Source: Neoroseomonas soli
Lineage (GTDB): Bacteria > Pseudomonadota > Alphaproteobacteria > Acetobacterales > Acetobacteraceae
Direction: 5' to 3'
Assembly (NCBI RefSeq): GCF_018129065.1
Contig: NZ_JAAEDM010000012.1
Coordinates: 1-64,000, forward strand
DNA length: 64,000 bases
Shown here: in pieces, positions 34,412 to 44,242 of the stretch
How positions within the stretch are numbered: the stretch's first letter is position 1
How the letters are laid out: each line of letters opens with the position of its first letter
Position numbers and translations under genes: made by a program
The notes under the pieces: generated by a model
Databases searched by the model: none
What the model was told of the DNA's origin: nothing
The model's input: only the letters and a program-made list of their open reading frames with translations

Positions 34412-35908
34412 CTATCGCGCGGCTTCGGCGGGCCGCAAGCGGCGAGCGACCCAGACCCCTGCCGGCCAGAGCAGCGCCGCGATGGCCATGGCTGCCAGGA
34501 CCGAGGAGACCGGCCGCTCGAAGAAGGGCAGCACGTCGCCGTCCGACTTGATGAGCGAGGTGACGAAGCTCTGCTCCACCATCGTCCCCATGACGATGCC
34601 GAGGACCATCGCCGCCACCGGGTAGCCGTTGCGCTCCATGACGAAGCCGACGATGCCGAACATCCCGACCAGCAGCACGGAGAACAGGTTGTTGCCCGTG
34701 GCGAAGGCGCCGACCGCGCAGAGCAGCACGATCACCGGCATCACCGCCGCGCGCGGCGCGCGCAGCACCAGGCTCGCCACCCGGATCATGATGATGCCGA
34801 GCGGGATCATGATGATGTTGGCCAGCACGAAGATGATGTAGAGCGCGTACATCGACGATGCGCGCTCGGTGAACAGCGTCGGCCCGGGATTCAGCCCCTT
34901 CATGTAGAGAACGCCGATGGCGATCGCCGTGATGGTGTCGCCCGGAATGCCGAAGAGCAACGCCGGCACCCAGCCCGAGGCGAGCGAGGCGTTGTTCGAC
35001 GCGCCGGCCTCCACCAGCCCTTCGGGATGGCCGGTGCCGAACTTCTCCGGTTCCTTGGAGAAGCGCTTGGACATGGCATAGGACACCCAGGCCGCCATGT
35101 CGGCGCCCGCGCCCGGCAGCACGCCGATGATGATGCCGATGATGTTCCCGCGCCACATCGGCCACTGGTACTTCTTCGTCAGGCCCCACTGGCCCGCCAG
35201 GATCGACCCGAAGCGCCGCCGCGGCAGGGGCGGAGGCTCGGGCGTCGTCATGGCGCGCATCACCTCCGATACGGCGAAGACGCCGACCAGGGCGGGGATC
35301 ACCTCGATGCCGCCGAGCAGGTCAGCGATGCCGAAGGTGAAGCGCGGCACGCCGCCCGGGTTCTCCATGCCGACGCAGGCGAACAGCAGGCCGAGCAGCA
35401 TCGAGGCGATCGCCTTGATGGGCGAGGATCGCGCGACCAGCGTCGCGCACATCAGCCCGAGGAAGGCGAGCCAGAAATATTCGAAGGTGGAGAAGGACAG
35501 CGCCATCTCCGCGAGCAGGGGCGCCATCAGCACGAGGGAGAGCGTGCCGACGATCCCGCCGATGGCGCTGAACCAGAGGCCGGCACCCAGCGCCAGTTCC
35601 GCCTGGCCCTTGCGCGTCATGGCATAGGACTCGTCGGTATAGGCGGCGGAGGCCGGCGTGCCGGGAATGCGCATCAGCGCCCCGGGGATGTCCCCCGAGA
35701 AAATCGCCATGGCCGAGGCGGTGATGATCGTCGCCACCGCCGCGATGGGCGAGAGGTAGAAGGTCACCGGCACCAGCAGCGCCGTCGCCATGGTGGCCGA
35801 CAGGCCCGGCAGCGAGCCCACCACCAGGCCATAGACGGCCGAGGCCATGATCGCGATCAGCACGTCAGGCGCTGCGACGAGGCGGAAGGCTTCCAGCATC
35901 TCGGTCAT
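34412..35908 (-). CDS. TctA large membrane subunit of tripartite tricarboxylate transporter
   Basis: A 498-residue membrane protein with about twelve helices. The TctA signature GLVVGSLPGLSATMATALLVPVTF is near residue 25-50 and SGDIPGALMRIPGTPASAAYTDES near 70-95; a second matching region VLPGAGADMAAWVSYAMSKR is near 250-270. These are the two glycine/proline-rich motifs of the family. It sits 4 bp after the TctB stop and 31 bp before TctC. It forms the solute channel driven by an ion gradient. Confidence 0.92.
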   Translation of the reverse strand: MTEMLEAFRLVAAPDVLIAIMASAVYGLVVGSLPGLSATMATALLVPVTFYLSPIAAVATIITASAMAIFSGDIPGALMRIPGTPASAAYTDESYAMTRKGQAELALGAGLWFSAIGGIVGTLSLVLMAPLLAEMALSFSTFEYFWLAFLGLMCATLVARSSPIKAIASMLLGLLFACVGMENPGGVPRFTFGIADLLGGIEVIPALVGVFAVSEVMRAMTTPEPPPLPRRRFGSILAGQWGLTKKYQWPMWRGNIIGIIIGVLPGAGADMAAWVSYAMSKRFSKEPEKFGTGHPEGLVEAGASNNASLASGWVPALLFGIPGDTITAIAIGVLYMKGLNPGPTLFTERASSMYALYIIFVLANIIMIPLGIIMIRVASLVLRAPRAAVMPVIVLLCAVGAFATGNNLFSVLLVGMFGIVGFVMERNGYPVAAMVLGIVMGTMVEQSFVTSLIKSDGDVLPFFERPVSSVLAAMAIAALLWPAGVWVARRLRPAEAAR

Positions 35909-35912
35909 GGCA

Positions 35913-36416
35913 TCACCACGGCGCCGGCAGGATGCCCGCGGGCAGCGGCACGCGGAGCAGCTTGTAGAAGACGAGATGCACGAAAGGCGGCGCGCAGACC
36001 GCCATTCCCACAGAGAGCCGCAACGAGGCGCCGAGCGCCAGTGCCGCCACCAGCACCAGCACGAAGGCGGTCGGCAGGAAGCCGAGCGTCTCCGACACCA
36101 GCATGTAGAACAGCAGCAGCGCCGGGGGCACGAAGGCGGCGAGGATGCGCCGGTCCCCGAGCCAGCGCGCGAGGCCCGCATGTGCCTCGATCGGCTCGAC
36201 TTCTTCGTCCTCGAAGCTGTGGCCGACGCCGAAGGCGATCAGCGCGCCGCAGAGCGCCAGCCCGGCGCCCACCACCATCGGGAAGACGGCCGGCCCCACA
36301 TCCTGCCCCGGCACGGCGGGCAGGCGCGAGCCGCCCCAGAAGGCGAGGACGCCGAGCAGCACCAGGAAGCCGCCCGTCACCCGGTCCGAGAGATGCATCC
36401 CTTGTCGTTCCCCCAT
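35913..36416 (-). CDS. TctB small membrane subunit of tripartite tricarboxylate transporter
   Basis: A 167-residue membrane protein with four predicted helices (around residues 15-33, 45-62, 92-112, 120-150). The segment FPMVVGAGLALCGALIAFG and the PTAFVLVLVAALALGASLRLSV stretch fit TctB proteins, which are poorly conserved. A start six codons in (MHLSDRV) is equally possible. It is encoded just upstream of TctA. The gap of 48 bp to the nitronate monooxygenase upstream suggests one operon. Confidence 0.85.
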   Translation of the reverse strand: MGERQGMHLSDRVTGGFLVLLGVLAFWGGSRLPAVPGQDVGPAVFPMVVGAGLALCGALIAFGVGHSFEDEEVEPIEAHAGLARWLGDRRILAAFVPPALLLFYMLVSETLGFLPTAFVLVLVAALALGASLRLSVGMAVCAPPFVHLVFYKLLRVPLPAGILPAPW

Positions 36417-36464
36417 GCGGTCGTTGCCGCGGGGGAAAGGCTAGACGATGCCGCGGCGCGGTGG

Positions 36465-37403
36465 CTAGGCCGCGAGATCGGCGGCGAGCGCCTGGATCGC
36501 CTCGCGGTATTCCTGCTTCAGCCGCGCGCAGAGTTCCGCGGTGCTGGGCACGTCCCGGATGGCGCCGACGCCGTGGCCGGCGGACCAGATGTCCTTCCAG
36601 GCGCGGCGGTCGTGGTTGCCGGGGGCGACGTCCTTCCCGTAGTCGGGCAGGTTGTCGGGGTCGAGCCCGGCATTCTCGAGCGAGGCGCGCAGGAAATTCG
36701 CGCTGACGCCGCTGATCGCGGGCGTGTAGACGATGTCCTTTGCCTCCGCGGCAATGACCATCTGCTTGTAGGTCTCGGGCGCGCGGCTTTCCGTGGTGGC
36801 GATGAAGCGCGTGCCGAGATAGGCGAGGTCCGCCCCCGCCGCCCGTGCACCTGCGATATGCGCGCCGGTGGACATGCCACCCGACAGGATCAGCGTGCCG
36901 GAGAAGAACTGCCGGATCTCGTGCAGGAAGGCGAAGGGATTGTAGGTGCCGGCATGCCCGCCCGCGCCGGCGGTCACCGCGATCAGCCCGTCCACCCCGG
37001 CTTCCGCGGCCTTGCGCGCGTGGCGCATGTTGATGACGTCGTGGAACACCAGCCCGCCGTAGGAATGGATGGCGTCCACCACCTCCTGCACCGCGCCGAG
37101 GGAGGTGATGATGACCGGCACGCGCTGCTTCACCGTCTCCGCGAGGTCCTGCTGCAGGCGCGCATTGGACCGGTGGACGATGAGGTTCACGCCGAAGGGC
37201 GCGGCGTGGTCGCCGCAGCGCTCGCGGATCTCGGCGAGCCATTCGCCGTAGCCTTCGGTGCTGCGCTGGTTGAGCGCCGGAAAGGTCCCGAGCACGCCGG
37301 CGCGGCAGGTCTCCACCACCAGGTCGGTCCCCGAGACGAGGAACATCGGCGCCGCAATGGCGGGCAGGGCAAGCCGGCCCTTGAGGGCTGCGGGAATGGG
37401 CAT
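36465..37403 (-). CDS. Nitronate monooxygenase family flavoprotein
   Basis: A 312-residue FMN-dependent TIM-barrel enzyme. The N-terminal FMN loop PAIAAPMFLVSGTDLVVE, the HDVINMRHARKAAEAGVDGL strand, the catalytic His (H150) in TAGAGGHAG and the phosphate-binding SGGMSTGAHIAGARAAGADLAYLGTRF are all present. Such enzymes oxidise alkyl nitronates such as propionate-3-nitronate. It lies 12 bp after the serine hydrolase and upstream of the TctBAC importer, so it may act on an imported compound, but none is known. Confidence 0.88.
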   Translation of the reverse strand: MPIPAALKGRLALPAIAAPMFLVSGTDLVVETCRAGVLGTFPALNQRSTEGYGEWLAEIRERCGDHAAPFGVNLIVHRSNARLQQDLAETVKQRVPVIITSLGAVQEVVDAIHSYGGLVFHDVINMRHARKAAEAGVDGLIAVTAGAGGHAGTYNPFAFLHEIRQFFSGTLILSGGMSTGAHIAGARAAGADLAYLGTRFIATTESRAPETYKQMVIAAEAKDIVYTPAISGVSANFLRASLENAGLDPDNLPDYGKDVAPGNHDRRAWKDIWSAGHGVGAIRDVPSTAELCARLKQEYREAIQALAADLAA

Positions 37404-37415
37404 GGACTCGGTTCC

Positions 37416-39002
37416 TCAGGAGATGCGTTCGAAGACCAGGCGGCGGGCGCGGGCGCCGTTCGCCTCCAGCGCGCCGCCGGGCAGAAGGCGGATGTCGTAC
37501 CAGGTGTCGAAGAGCGAGCCCGGCACATGCATCCGCAGGAGGCCCGGCGCGACGGGTTCCAGCCGCCAGGGCCCGCCCACGGCATGTGGGCCGCGGGCGC
37601 TGACGCGACGGTCGTCGCCGATGGTCCATTCGGTGCCGAGTTCGGCGCAGGCGTAGCGGCCGGGCAGGTTCTCCGGCATCGCCGCCTCGGCAGGCGCGCG
37701 CTGGAAGACGGATCGCTGGCCGGCATCCGCTTCCACTTCCAGGGCGGCGCCGGCGGGGCGGAGCGTGAAGCAGAAGACGCCGCGGCGGGCCGTCAGCGCA
37801 CCGTCCGGAAGGGGCGCCAGGGCAAAGGGCACGCCATGGCTGCGCGCCATGGGCTGCCCCGCCGGGTCGAGGAAGACATCGAAGGAAGCGCCTTCCCCGG
37901 CATTGACCCAGCGGCCGGTCATCGCCTCCAGCGCCGCGTGCGCCGGCAAGGGCGGGACAGGCGTGAGCCCCGCCGTGCCGGCCAGCGCCGCCTCCAGCAC
38001 CTGCGCCGCGATCGCACCCGGGTCGGCGCCGCCATGGTTGGTGATGACGATGACGGCGAGGCGCTCGGCCGGCGCGCGCAGGAAGGCAGTCTTGTAGCCG
38101 GGCCAGAGGCCGCCATGGCCGATGGTCGGCACGCCGCGGTGCTCCCCGGCCTCCAGGCCGCGGGCGTAGAGGTTCAGCGCTCCGTTGGTGAAGCGCGCGC
38201 GCTGCTGCAGCGCCTCCACCAATGCCGGGCCGCCGACGCGGCCGGTTTCGTAGTTGCGCGCCCAGAGCGCGAGGTCCTCGACGCAGGAGACAAGCCCGCC
38301 CTCGCCGCCGAGCGCGAAGCCGTGCGCGGCACGGGTGAAATTGCCGGTCGCCGGCAGGTAGCCGGTGGCGAGGCCGGGGACGAGTTCGCTCGTCGTCGGC
38401 GTCAGCCGCGTGCGCGTCATGCCGAGCGGGGTGAAGATGCGCTGCTCGAGGAAGGCGCCGAGCGGCATTCCGGCGGCGCGCTCCACCGCCAGGCCGAGCA
38501 GGAAGAAGCCCGAATTGCTGTAGAGGAAGCGGCTCCCGGGCGCGAAGTTCAGCCCGCGCTGGCGGCAGATGGCGGCGAGCAGGTCCGCGCCCGTGCAGGC
38601 ATCGGAGAGGTCGAGACCGCCGAGCCGCATCAGTTCCAGCATGTCGCGGATGCCGGAGGTGTTGCGCATCACGTGGTCGACGGTGACGCGTGCGCCGAGG
38701 TCCGGCAGTTCGGGGATGAAGGCGGCGAGGTCGTCCTCGGGGGAGAGCACCCCATCCTCGGCCAGCAGCAGGGCGGCCGCGCAGGTGAACTGCTTGGTCA
38801 CCGAGGCGATGCGGAAGGTGGTGGAAGGGCCGACGGGCACCTCGTGCTCGATGCTCGCGAGTCCCGCGCTGCGATGCAGCACGAGCGCGCCGTCGCGGAC
38901 GATGCCGATGGTGCATCCCGGCGAGCCCTTCGCGGCGAAGGGCGCGAGCAGCGCCTCCACCCGGCGTTCGAGGGACATCAGGTCAAGATCGCGCGCTGCC
39001 AT
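37416..39002 (-). CDS. Serine beta-lactamase-like hydrolase (D-aminopeptidase/esterase type)
   Basis: A 528-residue protein of the class C beta-lactamase-like peptidase family (S12). The catalytic S67-x-x-K70 is in RIASVTKQF, the Tyr motif YSNSG near residue 161 and the HGG-type triad IGHGGLWPG near 290. The C-terminal 180 residues (from about GRWVNAGEGASF) form an additional lipocalin-like domain, as in D-aminopeptidases of this family. There is no signal peptide. It begins the transcript leading to the nitronate monooxygenase and TctBAC importer and is divergent from the ThDP-enzyme gene. Confidence 0.86.
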   Translation of the reverse strand: MAARDLDLMSLERRVEALLAPFAAKGSPGCTIGIVRDGALVLHRSAGLASIEHEVPVGPSTTFRIASVTKQFTCAAALLLAEDGVLSPEDDLAAFIPELPDLGARVTVDHVMRNTSGIRDMLELMRLGGLDLSDACTGADLLAAICRQRGLNFAPGSRFLYSNSGFFLLGLAVERAAGMPLGAFLEQRIFTPLGMTRTRLTPTTSELVPGLATGYLPATGNFTRAAHGFALGGEGGLVSCVEDLALWARNYETGRVGGPALVEALQQRARFTNGALNLYARGLEAGEHRGVPTIGHGGLWPGYKTAFLRAPAERLAVIVITNHGGADPGAIAAQVLEAALAGTAGLTPVPPLPAHAALEAMTGRWVNAGEGASFDVFLDPAGQPMARSHGVPFALAPLPDGALTARRGVFCFTLRPAGAALEVEADAGQRSVFQRAPAEAAMPENLPGRYACAELGTEWTIGDDRRVSARGPHAVGGPWRLEPVAPGLLRMHVPGSLFDTWYDIRLLPGGALEANGARARRLVFERIS

Positions 39003-39126
39003 GTTAAGCAGCCTGCCTGCACGTAAGGCATGGCACAAGCGGGGGGGTTGCGGGCAACGCAATGCGGTGTCTAGGCTGCAATAGCAGGCCGGGCCACAAG
39101 AGTGCCGGCAAAGGGGAAACGGCACG

Positions 39127-40755
39127 ATGAAACTTGGCGCAGCAATCGCCGAGATCATGAAGCGTGAGGGGATCCAGATCCTCACGGGCTATCCGGTGAA
39201 CCACCTGATCGAGCACGCGGCGGCGATCGATATCCGTCCCGTCATGGTGCGCCAGGAGCGCATCGGGCTGCACATGGCCGATGCCATCAGCCGCGTGACC
39301 TCGGGCCGCACGCTGGGCGCCTTCTGCATGCAGCACGGGCCGGGGTCCGAGAACGCCTATGGCGGCGTGGCGCAGTGCTATGGCGAGAGCATCCCGGTGC
39401 TGGTGCTGCCGATGGGCTATCCGCGCCGCCTCGCGCATATCGATCCGAACTTCAATTCCTCCGTGCAGATGCGCGGCATCACCAAGTCCGCCGAGCCGAT
39501 CATGTCGGCGGCCGAGGTGCCGAACATCCTGCGGCGCGCCTTCACCCGGCTAAGGAACGGCCGCGGCGGCCCCGTGCTGGTCGAGATCCCGACCGACATG
39601 TGGAACGAGGAGGTGCCGGAGCCGCTGAACTACACGCCGGTCATCGCGACGCGCTACGGGCCGGACCCGGCGGATGTGGCGCGGGCGGCGGATGCGCTGG
39701 CGGCGGCGAAGCGGCCGGTGATCTACGCCGGCACCGGCGTGCACTGGGCGCGCGCCTGGCCGCAACTCAAGGCGCTGGCGGAACTGCTGGCGGCGCCGGT
39801 GACGACGAGCCTCGGCGGCAAGTCCTCCTTCCCCGAGGATCATCCGTTGGCGCTCGGTTCGGGCGGGTTGGCGATCCCGAAGCCGGTGCGGCACTTCCTG
39901 GACAATGCCGATCTCATCCTCGGCATCGGGTGTTCCTTCACCGAGACGAATTTCGGCGTGAAGATGCCGGCGGGGAAGAAGATCATCCACGCCACGCTCG
40001 ACCCTGACCACCTGAACAAGGACATCGCCTGCGACATCGGCCTGGTGGGCGATGCGGCGCTGACGCTCGACGCGCTGATCGCGGAACTTGCCGGGCGGGT
40101 GAAGGAAAGGCGCGACCACGGGCCGGTGGCGCGGGAGATCCAGCAGCACCGGGCCGAATGGCTCGCCGCCTGGGCGGCCAAGACCGACAGCGATGCGGAG
40201 CCGCTGAACCCCTACCGCGTGCTGCGCGACCTGTGGCGCACGGTGGATGTGGACAACACCATCATCACGCATGATGCAGGTTCGCCGCGCGACCAGCTCT
40301 CGCCGTTCTGGGTGAGCCGCACGCCGCTGTCCTACCTCGGCTGGGGCAAGACGACGCAGTTGGGCTACGGGCTGGGCCTCGCCATGGGCGCGAAGCTCGC
40401 GGCGCCGGACAAGCTCTGCATCAATGTCTGGGGCGATGCGGCGATCGGCTTCACCGGCATGGATTTCGAGACGGCGGTGCGCGAGCGCATCCCCATCCTG
40501 TCCATCCTGCTCAACAACTTCTCCATGGCGATCGAGCTGAAGGTGATGCCGGTCAGCACGGAGAAATATCGCTCCACCGACATCTCGGGCGACTATGCCG
40601 CCATGGCGCGCGCCTTCGGCGGCTATGGGGAGCGCGTGACCAGGATCGCGGACATCGTGCCCGCCATCCGGCGCGGCATCGAGCAGACGAAGAACGGAAC
40701 CCCGGCGCTGCTGGAGTTCATCACATCGAAGGAGACAGCCGTATCCCGCCTGTAG
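39127..40755 (+). CDS. Thiamine diphosphate-dependent enzyme, acetolactate synthase-like
   Basis: A 542-residue ThDP enzyme with the three-domain layout of acetohydroxyacid synthases and decarboxylases. The cofactor-activating Glu is E44 in VRQERIGLHMADAISRVTSG. The central domain follows (KRPVIYAGTGVHWARAW), and the ThDP/Mg motif is GDAAIGFTGMDFETAV to LLNNF near residues 437-465. It is shorter than true acetolactate synthase and resembles uncharacterised ThDP-requiring proteins beside sugar importers. Substrate and reaction (carboligation or decarboxylation) are unknown. It opens a plus-strand run of transporter and dehydrogenase genes. Confidence 0.82.
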   Translation: MKLGAAIAEIMKREGIQILTGYPVNHLIEHAAAIDIRPVMVRQERIGLHMADAISRVTSGRTLGAFCMQHGPGSENAYGGVAQCYGESIPVLVLPMGYPRRLAHIDPNFNSSVQMRGITKSAEPIMSAAEVPNILRRAFTRLRNGRGGPVLVEIPTDMWNEEVPEPLNYTPVIATRYGPDPADVARAADALAAAKRPVIYAGTGVHWARAWPQLKALAELLAAPVTTSLGGKSSFPEDHPLALGSGGLAIPKPVRHFLDNADLILGIGCSFTETNFGVKMPAGKKIIHATLDPDHLNKDIACDIGLVGDAALTLDALIAELAGRVKERRDHGPVAREIQQHRAEWLAAWAAKTDSDAEPLNPYRVLRDLWRTVDVDNTIITHDAGSPRDQLSPFWVSRTPLSYLGWGKTTQLGYGLGLAMGAKLAAPDKLCINVWGDAAIGFTGMDFETAVRERIPILSILLNNFSMAIELKVMPVSTEKYRSTDISGDYAAMARAFGGYGERVTRIADIVPAIRRGIEQTKNGTPALLEFITSKETAVSRL

Positions 40756-40811
40756 CGCGGGGTCACGGCCAAGAAGCGGGGGCAACCCGCCCGGGCATCC
40801 AGGGAGGTTGA

Positions 40812-41861
40812 ATGGCGACGGTCGATATCCGCGAGGTGCGGAAGGCGTTCGGCAGCACGCAGATCCTGCACGGGGTCAGCGTGGCGATAGAGGACGGTCA
40901 GTTCGTCGTCCTCGTCGGGCCGTCGGGCTGCGGCAAGTCCACGTTGCTCCGCATGCTGGCGGGGCTCGAGAACATCACGGGCGGAGAGATCGCGATCGGC
41001 GAGCGGGTGGTGAACAACGTCCCGCCCAAGGACCGCGACATCGCCATGGTGTTCCAGAACTACGCGCTCTACCCGCACATGACCGTGTTCCAGAACATGG
41101 CCTTCTCCATGAAGCTGGCCGGCGCCCCGAAGGATGTGATGGAGCGGGAGGTGCAGAAGGCCGCGAGGATCCTCGGCCTCGAGCAGTTGCTGCATCGCTT
41201 TCCCCGGCAGCTTTCGGGCGGACAGCGGCAGCGCGTGGCGATGGGGCGTGCCATCGTGCGCAATCCGCAGGTCTTCCTCTTCGACGAGCCGCTGTCGAAC
41301 CTCGACGCCAAGCTGCGCGTGCAGATGCGATCCGAGATCAAGGAGCTGCACCAGCGGCTGAAAGTCACCACCGTCTACGTCACCCACGACCAGATCGAGG
41401 CCATGACCATGGCCGACCTGATCGTGGTGATGAACCACGGCCGCATCGAGCAGGCGGGCGCGCCGCTCGAACTCTACGACCGACCGGCGAACCTCTTTGT
41501 CGCGGGCTTCATCGGCTCGCCCGCGATGAACATGCTGGAAGGGCACATCGCGGACGGCGCGTTCCACGCCGCGGGCGGGGTGCGCTGGCCCCTGCCGCCG
41601 GGCGCACCCACCAGCGGCGAGGTGATCTACGGCATCAGGCCTGAGCACCTGCACCTTGATCCCGGTGGACTCCCGGCCTCGATCCAGGTGATCGAGCCTA
41701 CGGGGTCGGAAACCCAGGTCCTGCTGCGGATCGGCGATGCCTCGCTGCTTGGCGCCTTCCGCGAGCGCATATCCGGCGCCCCCGGTTCGGCGCTGCCCGT
41801 CAGTCCCGACATTTCGCTGGTCCACCTGTTCGACAAGAAGACAGGCCAGCGAATTCCGTAA
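40812..41861 (+). CDS. CUT1-type sugar ABC transporter ATPase (UgpC/MalK-like)
   Basis: A 349-residue ATPase. Walker A is GPSGCGKST near residue 37, the Q-loop lies in MVFQNYALYPHMTV, the signature motif is LSGGQRQRVAMGRA near 134, and Walker B is VFLFDEPLSNLDAKL near 155. A C-terminal TOBE-type regulatory domain begins near residue 240 (SPAMNMLEG onwards). This is the standard layout of the ATPase shared by carbohydrate and glycerol-3-phosphate importers. It is first of the four ABC genes; the binding protein follows by 30 bp. GGAGG ribosome site upstream. Confidence 0.92.
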   Translation: MATVDIREVRKAFGSTQILHGVSVAIEDGQFVVLVGPSGCGKSTLLRMLAGLENITGGEIAIGERVVNNVPPKDRDIAMVFQNYALYPHMTVFQNMAFSMKLAGAPKDVMEREVQKAARILGLEQLLHRFPRQLSGGQRQRVAMGRAIVRNPQVFLFDEPLSNLDAKLRVQMRSEIKELHQRLKVTTVYVTHDQIEAMTMADLIVVMNHGRIEQAGAPLELYDRPANLFVAGFIGSPAMNMLEGHIADGAFHAAGGVRWPLPPGAPTSGEVIYGIRPEHLHLDPGGLPASIQVIEPTGSETQVLLRIGDASLLGAFRERISGAPGSALPVSPDISLVHLFDKKTGQRIP

Positions 41862-41891
41862 CCGCAACGAAAAGCCAGGAGGGAGAGGAAC

Positions 41892-43229
41892 ATGTCGAAC
41901 ATCATCACGCGCCGGAGCATTCTCGGCGCCGGGGTAGGGGCCACGGCCCTCGCCGCCGGCGGAGGCGCCTTCGCGCAGTCCAACATCCAGACCGCCGCGG
42001 CCGCCCCGCCGAACCTGCCGATCGAGAGTGGCGCGACACTGCGGATGCTGCGCCCGGTCCGGTTCGTCCAGCCGGACGAGGAGGTGTTCCGCGCCAACTG
42101 CGCCCGCTTCACGCAGCAGACCGGCGTGCAGGTGCGCGTCGACTTCGTGGGCTGGGAGGACATCACCCAGCAGACCGCCGTCACCGCGAACACCGGCGCG
42201 GGCCCCGACCTCATCATCGGCTTCAACGAGGCGCCGCACATCTATGCCGACAAGCTCGTCGAGCTGTCGGATGTGGCGGAATACATCGGCAAGAAGTATG
42301 GCGGCTGGCTCAACCTCGCGCAGCGCTACGGCAAGCGGCACGGCACCAACAACTGGATCGGCCTGCCCTTCGGCGCGTCGGGCGGACCGTTGGTGTGGCG
42401 CAAGTCCGCGCTGAACGCGGCCGGCTTCCAGGCGCCGCCGGACGACCATGCCGGCTTCCTCGACCTGTGCCGGAAGCTCAAGGCAGCCAACAAGCCGGCG
42501 GGCTTTGCGCTCGGCAACGCGGTGGGCGACGGCAACGGCTTCGCCAACTGGCTGATCTGGTCGCATGGCGGCTACCTGGTGGACGAGGACAACAACGTCG
42601 CCATCAACAGCCCCAACACGATCGCGGCGCTGAACTACCTCAAGGACCTGTACCCGACCTTCGTGCCGGGCACGATCGCCTGGGGCGACATCAGCAACAA
42701 CCGCGCCTATGCGGCCAACGAGGTGTGGCTGACGGCGAACGGCGTCTCGCTCTACTTCGCGCTGAAGAACGATCCCGCGACGAGGCCGATCGCGGAGGAC
42801 ACCGAGCACACGCTGCTGCCGAAGGGGCGGCTCGACGCCTCGCCGATGGCGGGGCTCACGCTCAATGCCATGGTGTTCAAGCACAGCCGCTTCCCGAATG
42901 CGTCGAAGGCGCTGCTCGCCTTCCTGCTCGAGAAGGAGCAGTACGATCCGTGGCTGCAGGCGAACCTCGGCTACTGGTCGCAGCCGTTGGATGCCTATTC
43001 CACCAGTGCCGTGTGGGACAGCGACCCGAAGGTGCGCATCTTCAAGGATGTGATGCGGACCAATTTCTACATCGGGTACAAGGGACCGATCAGCCAGGCG
43101 TCCGCCGCGGCGAATGCCGACTACATCATGGTCCAGATGTGTGCCCAGGTCGCATCCGGGCAAGCGACGCCCGAAGCCGCGGCGCGCGAGGCCGAACGCC
43201 GCGCCGCGCGCTTCTTCCGCCGCCGCTGA
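41892..43229 (+). CDS. Sugar-type ABC transporter substrate-binding protein (SBP_bac_1)
   Basis: A 445-residue periplasmic protein with a twin-arginine signal (ITRRSILGAGVGA, cleavage near residue 29 at GAFAQ). The mature part has the family 1 pattern: QQTGVQVRVDFVGWEDITQQ near residues 78-98, NTGAGPDLIIGFNEAPHIYAD, WIGLPFGASGGPLVWRKSALNAAGF, and NGVSLYFALKN, all typical of binding proteins for oligosaccharides or glycerol-3-phosphate-like ligands. It is encoded between the ATPase and the two permeases. The ligand is unknown. Confidence 0.9.
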   Translation: MSNIITRRSILGAGVGATALAAGGGAFAQSNIQTAAAAPPNLPIESGATLRMLRPVRFVQPDEEVFRANCARFTQQTGVQVRVDFVGWEDITQQTAVTANTGAGPDLIIGFNEAPHIYADKLVELSDVAEYIGKKYGGWLNLAQRYGKRHGTNNWIGLPFGASGGPLVWRKSALNAAGFQAPPDDHAGFLDLCRKLKAANKPAGFALGNAVGDGNGFANWLIWSHGGYLVDEDNNVAINSPNTIAALNYLKDLYPTFVPGTIAWGDISNNRAYAANEVWLTANGVSLYFALKNDPATRPIAEDTEHTLLPKGRLDASPMAGLTLNAMVFKHSRFPNASKALLAFLLEKEQYDPWLQANLGYWSQPLDAYSTSAVWDSDPKVRIFKDVMRTNFYIGYKGPISQASAAANADYIMVQMCAQVASGQATPEAAAREAERRAARFFRRR

Positions 43230-43288
43230 CACGCCAGGCCCGCCGGCGGCCCTTCCCGGGGCCGCCGGCAGTGCGCGAAGGAACCACG

Positions 43289-44242
43289 ATGTCCGTCACC
43301 GCCGCCGAGACCTGGAGACCGCGAGCGACCCAGCAGGGCTGGCTCTCGCGTCTTTTCGACAACAAGGCCTTCCTGATCGTCATGTGCCTGGCGCCGGCGA
43401 TCGGGCTGCTGATGGTCTTCCTCACCTATCCGCTCGGCCTGGGCGTCTGGCTCGCCTTCACCGACACCACCATCGGCCAGCGCGGCATCTATGTCGGCCT
43501 GGAGAATTTCGAGTTCCTGTTCGGTGACCCGATCTTCTGGAACGCGATCTTCTTCAGCGTGTTCTACACGGGCGTCGCGACGGTCGGGAAGTTCGGCCTG
43601 GGGTTGTGGCTGGCGCTGCTGCTGAACAACCACCTGCCGTTCAAGTCCTTCCTGCGCGCGATCATCCTGCTGCCCTGGATCGTGCCGACGGTGCTCTCGG
43701 CCATCGCCTTCTGGTGGATCTACGACCCGCAATTCTCGATCATCTCCTGGGTGTTCATCGAGCTCGGCCTGCGCGAGACGAACATCGACTTCATCAACAC
43801 CGCCTGGCCAGCGCGCTGGTCGCTGATCGCGGCGAATATCTGGCGCGGCATTCCGTTCGTGGCGATCTCATTGCTCGCGGGGCTGCAGACCATCTCGCCC
43901 TCGCTTTACGAGGCGGCGATGCTGGACGGCGCGACCGCGTGGCAGCGCTTCCGCTTCGTCACCTTCCCGATGCTGCTGCCGATCCTCGCGATCGTGATGA
44001 CCTTCAGCATCATCTTCACCTTCACCGATTTCCAGCTGGTCTATGCGATCACGCGCGGCGGTCCGGTGAATTCGACCCATCTTCTCGCCACGCTCGCCTT
44101 CCAGCGCGGCATCCCGGGCGGGCAGCTGGGGGAGGGCGCGGCAATCGCCGTCGCGATGATCCCCTTCCTCGTCTTCGCGACGCTGTTCTCCTACTTCGCG
44201 CTCGCGCGCCGGAAGTGGCAGCAGGGAGAGTCCAATGACTGA
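43289..44242 (+). CDS. ABC transporter permease, UgpA/MalF-like
   Basis: A 317-residue inner-membrane permease with six predicted helices. It starts with FLIVMCLAPAIGLLMVFLTYPLGLGVWLAFTD, and contains the EAA loop SPSLYEAAMLDGATAWQRFRFVTFPML near residue 208-235. The start has a GGAAC-type weak site. It overlaps the next permease gene by eight bases (ATGACTGA), coupling the two halves of the channel. Confidence 0.92.
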   Translation: MSVTAAETWRPRATQQGWLSRLFDNKAFLIVMCLAPAIGLLMVFLTYPLGLGVWLAFTDTTIGQRGIYVGLENFEFLFGDPIFWNAIFFSVFYTGVATVGKFGLGLWLALLLNNHLPFKSFLRAIILLPWIVPTVLSAIAFWWIYDPQFSIISWVFIELGLRETNIDFINTAWPARWSLIAANIWRGIPFVAISLLAGLQTISPSLYEAAMLDGATAWQRFRFVTFPMLLPILAIVMTFSIIFTFTDFQLVYAITRGGPVNSTHLLATLAFQRGIPGGQLGEGAAIAVAMIPFLVFATLFSYFALARRKWQQGESND

